Assembly (NCBI GenBank): GCA_964510575.1
Contig: CAZECN010000056.1
Coordinates: 1-11,286, forward strand
Origin: CALKYB01 sp964510575
Lineage (GTDB): Bacteria > Bdellovibrionota_C > UBA2361 > SZUA-149 > CALKYB01
Length of the DNA: 11,286 nt
Direction: 5' to 3'
Shown: positions 6,002 to 11,286 of the stretch, in pieces
Layout: every line of letters starts with the position of its first letter
How positions within the stretch are numbered: position 1 is the stretch's first letter
Made by a program: the position numbers and the translations under genes
Notes under the pieces: model-generated
What the model saw: only the letters and a program-made list of their open reading frames with translations
Told to the model about the DNA's origin: nothing
Databases searched by the model: none

Positions 6002-6209
6002 AGTTCTTATTAGATTCTGGCTATATCAAAATAGGTTCTAATCAAGGCGTTTTTTGTGTTATTTTGCTTGGTGGAGGAGATTAGTGCAGCAATATTAAGC
6101 CCTTAATTATACCTGTGTTGGCTTGACGGACTAATGATTGAAGCTTCTGGTTTCTATTTGAAGACTTTGGTAGTTTTCCACGACCTTTTAATTAAAATTT
6201 TTAAACTCG
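6002..6209. other. Divergent intergenic region with an orphan ribosome site
   Basis: This gap separates the 76-residue minus-strand gene from the methyltransferase gene. A perfect-looking GGAGGAG (6073-6079) is followed five bases later by GTG (6084), but that frame stops after four codons (VQQY then TAA), so no gene follows it. A TTGACG (6123-6128) lacks a good -10 partner. Confidence 0.45.
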
Positions 6210-7451
6210 ATGAAGTCCAATAACTCCTCACCAAACCGTCCAGTAGAAGAAGCAGAGCACTCTTCACACTTGATTCATTCAAGTGATTTGAGAGCAGCTA
6301 ATCAGGGTCACAGCTATGCCTCGGCACCTTCTAGTACTAATGGATTGAAGGGGAAGCTTCGTGGTTGGTTGCTCAAGTTTTTATTGGGAGATTATTTTGA
6401 GAAAGAGCTTCAGCAGCATGCTTCTATTGTCAGATATCTAAATTTCTTAACTAGTCACGTGGATGTAGAGCTTGGTGATAAGCTCAAGGCTTTTCAGAGT
6501 GAGATAGGCCATAGTTTAAAGAAACAAGCGCTTGATCTTGAAACTCTAAGTTCCAAAGATTTTCCAAGGCTGAGTGATGGTTTAGAACATAAGCTAAAAA
6601 TATTAGAGCAAGCTAATCGGGAGAATCAAATAAAGCTTGAGGCTCAAGACGCGGTACTCAAAGGTCTTGAGAGTATCATTAGGGTAGAAGGTAAAGTAGT
6701 TGCTCCACCTAATGTGGTAAAAGCGGATTCTGTTGGCTGCTCCGTGGATTATGATTACTTTTTATTTGAGAATCGTTATCGCGGATCTGAGGAAACCATT
6801 AAAGAGAGACAAGCTGGTTATGTCGAGCTTTTTAAAAGTAGCAGTAAAAAGATTCTTGAAATTGGCGCGGGCCGTGGAGAACTGTTAGAGCTTTTTTCTG
6901 AGGCTAAGATTGATTCTTACGGCGTGGATGTTGATCAGGGAATGGTCAAGTATGCAACTTCAAAAGGTTTGGAAGTAAGTTGCGAGGATGCTTGTCAGCA
7001 TTTGGAAAATCTTAAGGATGACAGTCTATCTGGTATAATAGCTGTTCAAGTGATTGAACACCTTCCTTTGGAATATTTTCGTTCGTTACTTAGGCAGGCT
7101 CACAGAGTGCTTGAACCAGGCGGTAGGTTGGTTTTTGAAACTATCAACCCATGTTCAATAGTTGCACTTACTCAACATTATTTTAGGGACCCGACTCATG
7201 TTTCCCCGTTGCATCCGGACACGACTAGCTATTTAATGGAGAGCGCCGGATTTGTCTCTATTGAATCTACTGACATTAATCCCTTTCCAGAGGAGGCGAA
7301 ACTAGGAATGATTGATGGAATTGTTTCTGATGAGCCAGGTCTTCTTAGAACCTTAGAGAAGCTGAATATTAGAATAAACCGCTTGGATGATCTCTTATAT
7401 GGGCATCAGGATTATTTTATTTCTGGCCAAGTCCCTAAGCCTTCGAAATAA
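6210..7451 (+). CDS. Class I SAM-dependent methyltransferase with N-terminal coiled-coil extension
   Basis: A 413-residue protein. Residues 1-50 are polar; about 50-80 include an amphipathic LRGWLLKFLLG stretch; about 80-165 are predicted coiled coil. The catalytic domain starts with DYDYFLFENRYRGSEETIKERQ, then SAM motif I EIGAGRGE (G219, G221), the acidic VDVD after strand 2, VIEHLP (E283, H284), and a post-core EPGGRLVFET. The later DPTHVSPLHPDT and ESAGF blocks are typical of methyltransferases found in LPS, O-antigen and capsule clusters, suggesting sugar or polysaccharide methylation at the membrane face, but no glycosyltransferase is adjacent. The ATG at 6210 has no obvious Shine-Dalgarno, and an in-frame TAA at 6189 excludes a longer form. 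Substrate unknown. Confidence 0.9.
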   Translation: MKSNNSSPNRPVEEAEHSSHLIHSSDLRAANQGHSYASAPSSTNGLKGKLRGWLLKFLLGDYFEKELQQHASIVRYLNFLTSHVDVELGDKLKAFQSEIGHSLKKQALDLETLSSKDFPRLSDGLEHKLKILEQANRENQIKLEAQDAVLKGLESIIRVEGKVVAPPNVVKADSVGCSVDYDYFLFENRYRGSEETIKERQAGYVELFKSSSKKILEIGAGRGELLELFSEAKIDSYGVDVDQGMVKYATSKGLEVSCEDACQHLENLKDDSLSGIIAVQVIEHLPLEYFRSLLRQAHRVLEPGGRLVFETINPCSIVALTQHYFRDPTHVSPLHPDTTSYLMESAGFVSIESTDINPFPEEAKLGMIDGIVSDEPGLLRTLEKLNIRINRLDDLLYGHQDYFISGQVPKPSK

Positions 7452-7752
7452 ACAACACACAGGCAGCTCTTCTTTCACAGCAGAGTATCTTTAGAGCTCC
7501 CATGTCGGCGTTTGAGAGCCTAGACAAGATCCACCTGAATGCCTATTTGTTACAATATGTATCGGAAATGTTAGTTGTCAGCTTGGGTTGGCTGTGGCTG
7601 TTACAGGTCAGTTTTAAAAACCAAGCTGACTCAATTTATTGCTTGAAATAGGAGGCAACGGGCCCTATTCTCAAGGCATCTTACCAAAACAACAATTTTA
7701 GATGATTCAATTTATAAACGCTCCAGCCAGGGGCTAGAATAAAGGTGGCAAT
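7452..7752. other. Leader region upstream of the SPFH operon
   Basis: No gene was seen in these 301 bases. They hold two TGTTACA heptamers in palindromic settings (TTGTTACAA at 7547-7555 and CTGTTACAG at 7598-7606), the 10-bp inverted repeat listed separately, an AATAGG/CCTATT hairpin near 7648-7670, and TTATAA near 7712 that could be a -10 but lacks a -35 partner. The promoter of the downstream operon must lie here or further left; no terminator for the methyltransferase gene was found. Confidence 0.5.
7577..7630. repeat. Perfect 10-bp inverted repeat
   Basis: GTCAGCTTGG (7577-7586) and CCAAGCTGAC (7621-7630) are exact complements around a 34-base loop. No T run follows on either strand directly after the stem, so a terminator is unlikely. 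An mRNA leader structure or protein-binding site for the downstream operon is possible. Confidence 0.55.
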
Positions 7753-8772
7753 ATGGGTCTTTGGGACAAGGTGAAAGGTCAATTAAGGACGGTAATTGAA
7801 TGGGAAAATCCCGATAGTAATGTTCTTTTTGAAGCCTGGAGCGTCAATGGTGACGAGATAAAGAATAGCTCCAAATTGATAGTTAAACCTGGCCAGGGAG
7901 TTATTTTTTTATACGAAGGAAAGATAGAAGGGGTTCATCTTGAGGAAGGGCTTTTTGATTTAGAGACTGCCAATATTCCCTTTATCACTACACTAAGTAA
8001 GTTCATGCAAGCTTTTGAAAGTGAGCACAAGGTTGGCATCTACTATTTTTGGCAAACCCAGTTTTTGAATCAAAAATGGGGTACTGCCTCTCCTGTGAAA
8101 TATGATGATCCTGTTTACAAGTTCCCAGTTTCTCTTCGAGCCCATGGTAATTTCACGTTTAGAATAACTGAGCCAGAAAGTTTTTTCGTTAATGTGGTTG
8201 GGTCTCGAAAAATCTTTGAAGTAGAACAGGCTAAGAGAATAATGGTTGAACGTTTTGTTCAAGAACTTTCCGATCTTTTAGCTGAAAGCGGTTTTAGTTA
8301 TGCGGAGATCGATAAGAATAGAATGGAGCTGTCTGAGCTTCTTAGCAAACTGATTGGGCCAGAGTTTGAAACTCTTGGGTTTGTGATGGAAGACTTTAGA
8401 ATTGAGGGTACAGACTTTGATGATGCTACCAAGGAAAGAATTGGTCGTATCGCAGACATCACCGCTGAAGCCATGGCTGCCGAAAAAGCAGGTATCGATT
8501 ACACTAAAATGCAACAACTTGAAGCTTTGCGAGATGCTGCCAAAAATGAAGGGGGCATTGCTGGAATAGGAGCTGGACTAGGAGCAGGTGTCGGACTAGG
8601 TCAGGCGATGATGGGTGGTCAGAATCTAGCTAGCGCAACTACACCTACCGGCGCGGTGGGTTCTGAAACAGTTGAGCAGAGACTCGAGAAATTAAAAGGT
8701 CTAAGCGAAAAAGGACTAATCTCTGATGAAGAGTATGAGTCCAAGAAGAAAGATATTCTGGCAGACCTCTAA
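7753..8772 (+). CDS. SPFH/YdjI-like (virion-core-protein family) protein with C-terminal SHOCT segment
   Basis: A 339-residue protein. Residues 1-245 match the YdjI-type SPFH family: VIEWENPDSNVLFEAW near the start, a KLIVKPGQGVIFLYEG block, LETANIPFI, YFWQTQFLNQKWGT, and LRAHGNFTFRITEPESFF, followed by a long helical region (RIMVERFVQELSDLL). Residues 267-290 are Gly/Ala-rich (GIGAGLGAGVGLGQ), a flexible or membrane-associating linker. Residues 307-339 are a SHOCT helix pair (LEKLKGLSEKGLISDEEYE). Many YdjI relatives end in zinc ribbons; this one does not, but the next two gene products begin with them. SPFH proteins form oligomeric scaffolds at membranes. The start has AAAGGTGG just upstream. 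It is the first gene of the operon and ends exactly where the next begins. Confidence 0.88.
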   Translation: MGLWDKVKGQLRTVIEWENPDSNVLFEAWSVNGDEIKNSSKLIVKPGQGVIFLYEGKIEGVHLEEGLFDLETANIPFITTLSKFMQAFESEHKVGIYYFWQTQFLNQKWGTASPVKYDDPVYKFPVSLRAHGNFTFRITEPESFFVNVVGSRKIFEVEQAKRIMVERFVQELSDLLAESGFSYAEIDKNRMELSELLSKLIGPEFETLGFVMEDFRIEGTDFDDATKERIGRIADITAEAMAAEKAGIDYTKMQQLEALRDAAKNEGGIAGIGAGLGAGVGLGQAMMGGQNLASATTPTGAVGSETVEQRLEKLKGLSEKGLISDEEYESKKKDILADL

Positions 8773-9390
8773 ATGTCATCTGGAAATTCTTTAGATTGCC
8801 CTTCTTGTGGAGCAACGCTAGCGGTAGAGGACCGATTTACCAAAGTGGTAATTTGCGAGTATTGCGGGCAAACCTCAGCTCTAAAGAATCGCAGTCTTGA
8901 TCCTACTGGAAAGAAAGTCAGCTTAGCAGATGTTGAATCTGAGTTTAGAATTGGCAGAAAGGGAACTCTTAAGGGTGAGTCTTTCACGGTTTTGGGGCGA
9001 CTTAGGTACGATTACGAAGATGGCTTTTGGGATGAGTGGTTCATTTCACTCGAAGGTGGGGGAAAGCTTTGGATACAGGAAGATGAAGGCGAGATTACTG
9101 CCTATAAAAAAGAAAGCATCACTTCCCAGATTCCTCCTTGGGATGAAATTTCAGTAGGCTCTATGGTTCCGATCAATGGAGCACAAGTATTCGTTACAGA
9201 GAAAAATAAAGCTTCGATTACCGGTGGTCTTGGACAGCTAATGTTTAGAATAACACCAGGGGAGCAAATCAAATACGTTGACGGCAACAGTGGGGGAGAG
9301 TTGGTCTCAATAGAGTTTAGCCCAGAAGAAATTAATTTTTCTATAGGTGAAGCTTTGGATACTAACGATTTTACTTTTAGCGACCAATGA
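8773..9390 (+). CDS. Zinc-ribbon DUF4178 protein (soluble)
   Basis: A 205-residue protein that begins with a zinc ribbon: C9-P-S-C12-G and C28-E-Y-C31-G. Residues about 58-200 are a DUF4178 domain: GRKGTLKGESFTVLGRLRYDY, a WDEWFISLEGGGKLWIQEDEGE block, and a C-terminal beta-rich section. There is no signal peptide or membrane segment, so it is cytoplasmic. The ATG directly abuts the SPFH stop (TAA then ATG, no gap), and the stop overlaps the next start as ATGA, so translation is probably coupled across three genes. DUF4178 has no known activity. The zinc-ribbon call rests on visible cysteines; a role in assembling or sensing with the SPFH protein is inferred from gene order. Confidence 0.88.
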   Translation: MSSGNSLDCPSCGATLAVEDRFTKVVICEYCGQTSALKNRSLDPTGKKVSLADVESEFRIGRKGTLKGESFTVLGRLRYDYEDGFWDEWFISLEGGGKLWIQEDEGEITAYKKESITSQIPPWDEISVGSMVPINGAQVFVTEKNKASITGGLGQLMFRITPGEQIKYVDGNSGGELVSIEFSPEEINFSIGEALDTNDFTFSDQ

Positions 9391-10736
9391 AAGCCGAGTC
9401 CCTGGACTGTCCTAATTGTAGTGCCAGTCTTAGCTATCTTCAGATCAAGGCCAAGGTAATCACTTGTCAAAGTTGCGGTTCCGTAGTTGAGACAGGTTCA
9501 GGAGCGCTACTCGCCTCGTTAAAAAACTCTAAATATAAACCTGAGTCATATATACGGCTAGGAATGAGATGTCAGTTCAAAGGAACGGCTTATCAGGTTG
9601 TAGGTAGAATTTGTTATCAATCTGAATTGAAAGAGTATTGTAATGAAGACCGACGATATTACCCTGAGGGCACATGGGCGTATGACAGTTGGTGTCTTCT
9701 TTCGGAAAATGGCGAATACGCTTGGATCACTGAGGATGAAGAGGGCTTTCAATTTTCTAAGAGTTTTGTGCCAGATGTTCCTTTAGTCCCGACTATTTCT
9801 AAGCCGAAAGCCGGATTTCTTAATAGTCATAGACCTCAAAAAATCAAAGAGTTTTCCACCTCTAAAATAGTTCATTTTGAAGGTGAGTTTACCTGGCAAC
9901 CTAATTTGGGTGATTTATCTAAATCAGCTTCTTACACTTATAGGGGTGAAAGCTTCGAGGTTAACTCGAACTTGGATCGAGATGGACAAACCAAAGAAAT
10001 AGAGTTCTTTCGAGGTCGAAAAGTACCAGAACTTCAGCTAGCCCTTGCTTTTGACAATCAGCAAGAAATTGAGCGATTGCAGGAAGAGAAGCGTAGCGAA
10101 GAGCTAATCAGGAGAAGTTCGATAGTTGCTCTGGCTGGAGCAGTCTTTTTGTTCGCTCTTTCAATTTACTTTTTGGCTTTTGATTTTGGCTCAAGAGTTG
10201 CGAATTACTATGTGAAGGTTTCCGAGCTCACTGGGGAAGGAAAAACAGTAGGTCCGGTCAACCTTAAGAAAAGTGGAAGATTGCATCGCTTGGTGTTGCG
10301 GGGAAGTATTCCTAATAACAGATCTTTTCAGGGGGGAGTTGAGTTAATGGACTCCACTCGCTTAGTTATTAATAATGTCGATGGAGATTTTTGGAGAGAG
10401 TCGGGCTGGGATAGTGATGGTAGGTGGTCTGAGAGCGATCTAAAGGCTTCGCAAACATTTAGACTTTCTAAAGCAGGTCACTACTTTTTTCGTTTTTATA
10501 GTTCTAAGCCACCGGCTAGTCTGACTAACTTGTCTAATTCCAAACTTCAGCTCAGTGTTTATGAGGGTGTCATACCAGCGAGGTTCTTTTTTCTATCCTC
10601 TTTGTTTTTGCTTCTATATGCTTTCACTATAAGGCGATTCAAGACAACCAACCCTCTGTTTGTTGCACTGGGAATGTTTTCCGCTCTAGTGGCGTTTTGT
10701 TGGCTCGTTCTTAAAGTAGGGCAGGATGACGACTGA
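9387..10736 (+). CDS. Membrane-bound zinc-ribbon DUF4178 protein with extracytoplasmic domain
   Basis: A 449-residue relative of the preceding protein. It has a zinc ribbon (C8-P-N-C11 and C27-Q-S-C30), then a DUF4178 domain (LGMRCQFKGTAYQVVGRICYQ, with YDSWCLLSENGEYAWITEDEEG) extending to about residue 222, and a short charged helix (EIERLQEEKRSEELIRR). A membrane helix follows at about 246-265, then a roughly 130-residue beta-rich region with several Trp and Asp that is likely outside the cytoplasm, then two more membrane helices (about 398-415 and 424-443) and an acidic end. Three segments put the C-terminus opposite the N-terminal zinc ribbon. The start overlaps the previous stop (ATGA); a small protein follows nine bases after the stop. 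Function unknown. Confidence 0.87.
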   Translation: MKAESLDCPNCSASLSYLQIKAKVITCQSCGSVVETGSGALLASLKNSKYKPESYIRLGMRCQFKGTAYQVVGRICYQSELKEYCNEDRRYYPEGTWAYDSWCLLSENGEYAWITEDEEGFQFSKSFVPDVPLVPTISKPKAGFLNSHRPQKIKEFSTSKIVHFEGEFTWQPNLGDLSKSASYTYRGESFEVNSNLDRDGQTKEIEFFRGRKVPELQLALAFDNQQEIERLQEEKRSEELIRRSSIVALAGAVFLFALSIYFLAFDFGSRVANYYVKVSELTGEGKTVGPVNLKKSGRLHRLVLRGSIPNNRSFQGGVELMDSTRLVINNVDGDFWRESGWDSDGRWSESDLKASQTFRLSKAGHYFFRFYSSKPPASLTNLSNSKLQLSVYEGVIPARFFFLSSLFLLLYAFTIRRFKTTNPLFVALGMFSALVAFCWLVLKVGQDDD

Positions 10737-10739
10737 GGA
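10735..10739 (+). promoter_or_regulatory. Shine-Dalgarno supporting a TTG start at 10745
   Basis: GAGGA overlaps the stop codon of the DUF4178 membrane protein and lies five bases before the TTG at 10745, supporting that non-ATG start and coupled translation. Confidence 0.6.
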
Positions 10740-10744
10740 AGAGA

Positions 10745-10987
10745 TTGAATAGCCTGAGTAAAATATTACTACTGGGAACTCTTGGTGCGGCGGTTATATT
10801 GCCTCTCGCTGTTTCTTGGAGAGGCTTTGGTTTTGCAACTGAGAAAGATGTTGATCTCATTGCTGCCGTTCAGAGTAAGCAGTGCACGGGGATTAATCGT
10901 GATTTGCATGGTAATTGTCGCCGGTCTTTTCGTAATCGGTATAGAAGAAGGAACTACAGAGGTGGTTCTAGGGGATTTGGAAAGTAA
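10745..10987 (+). CDS. Small exported or one-TM protein with an Arg/Gly-rich tail
   Basis: An 80-residue protein from a TTG start at 10745 with a good ribosome site. Residues about 7-24 are hydrophobic (ILLLGTLGAAVILPLAVS), a signal anchor or signal peptide. Two cysteines follow (QCTGINRDLHGNC), then a strongly basic end with RNRYRRR and RGGSRGFGK. It sits nine bases after the DUF4178 membrane gene and 30 before the DUF350 gene, so it belongs to the operon. If exported, the tail would be outside the cytoplasm and could bind acidic phospholipid or LPS; this is speculation. No family was recognised. An overlapping frame at 10782-11000 is also open and hydrophobic but has a poorer start. Confidence 0.6.
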   Translation: MNSLSKILLLGTLGAAVILPLAVSWRGFGFATEKDVDLIAAVQSKQCTGINRDLHGNCRRSFRNRYRRRNYRGGSRGFGK

Positions 10988-11017
10988 GTTGAGTGCTTAA
11001 AGCATTAGGAGTCAATG

Positions 11018-11286
11018 ATGAGTAAAATATTTTTTCAAATAGTAATAGCATTAACTGCGTTCTCCACGGCCCAGGCCGAGGTTATGGTGGATAATCCGGT
11101 CGTCAATGAGATTTTGGAAACCATTCTTTATAGTGCGATCGGAATACTGATGGCCTTTGTTTCCTATAAGGTCATTGATTTTGTAACTCCGGGAGATATT
11201 AGCGCTGATATCGTGCGGAATCAGAACTCTGCATTAGCTATACTGGCTGGTTCGATAATGATTGGAGTTTGTATAGTTATTGCAGC
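11018..11286 (+). CDS. DUF350 membrane protein (3' truncated by window end)
   Basis: The first 89 residues of a DUF350 protein. It begins with a signal-like helix ending STAQA (cleavage likely before EVMVD), then a membrane segment (ILYSAIGILMAFVSYKVIDFVTPG) and the RNQNSALAILAGSIMIGVCIVIA stretch characteristic of DUF350. Two ATGs (11015 and 11018) compete; AGGAG at 11007-11011 gives spacings of three and six, favouring 11018. DUF350 proteins have several membrane helices in repeated pairs and no known activity. From general knowledge they are often encoded next to DUF4178 and spermidine-synthase-like genes, so more of this operon probably lies to the right. Confidence 0.87.
   Translation, partial: MSKIFFQIVIALTAFSTAQAEVMVDNPVVNEILETILYSAIGILMAFVSYKVIDFVTPGDISADIVRNQNSALAILAGSIMIGVCIVIA

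Noticed and set aside
7993..8517. Two minus-strand open frames inside the SPFH gene
   Set aside because: They are antisense to a recognised family with continuous conserved blocks and have no start signals.
8769..9752. Several alternative frames (8769-8987, 8930-9157, 9102-9470, 9558-9752) across the DUF4178 genes
   Set aside because: They overlap zinc-ribbon and DUF4178 coding sequence that explains the region fully; composition is not protein-like.
10782..11000. Alternative hydrophobic plus-strand frame of 72 codons
   Set aside because: It overlaps the 10745 gene, which has a better ribosome site and a normal signal segment; it is kept as a second possibility only.

Overview
The window reads as about 11.3 kb of chromosome from a Gram-negative bacterium of moderately low GC (roughly 40% by eye). 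The case for an outer membrane is a lipoprotein with a GspC-type PDZ-like domain, an ExoD-family membrane protein and a VKOR-DsbA fusion for making disulfides outside the cytoplasm. Several families here (a Memo protein with an extra N-terminal domain, VKOR-DsbA, a SAM methyltransferase of the envelope-sugar type) are common in deltaproteobacterial and related lineages, but nothing seen fixes the taxon. Gene packing is tight: three convergent pairs overlap at their stop codons, and GTG and TTG starts are used. No rRNA, tRNA, IS element, prophage gene or CRISPR array was seen.

Layout. 2-214: end of an OmpR/PhoB-type response regulator. 215-519: untranslated stretch with dyads and a probable terminator. 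520-1109: a small zinc-finger (zf-HC2) protein and a small one-TM protein. 1106-1729 (minus): ExoD-family membrane protein. 1730-2056: a structured gap with a clear minus-strand rho-independent terminator just upstream of exoD, marking either a small RNA or an exoD attenuator. 2057-3810: a PDZ-like lipoprotein followed by a Memo-family protein with its metal-site residues intact. 3788-4321 (minus): an exported VOC-fold protein. 4512-5774: VKOR-DsbA fusion. 5771-6001 (minus): a 76-aa unknown. 6210-7451: a coiled-coil SAM methyltransferase. 7452-7752: leader region with a perfect 10-bp inverted repeat.

The last third (7753 to the right edge) is one very tight operon: an SPFH/YdjI-like protein with a C-terminal SHOCT segment, two zinc-ribbon DUF4178 proteins (the second with membrane segments and a probable extracytoplasmic domain), a tiny membrane or exported protein with an Arg/Gly-rich tail, and a DUF350 membrane protein cut by the window end. 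From general knowledge, DUF4178 and DUF350 genes often sit with spermidine-synthase-like genes and with SPFH or PspA envelope-maintenance genes, so the operon probably continues to the right. It is the best candidate here for a poorly characterised multi-component membrane system; its biochemical role cannot be read from the sequence.
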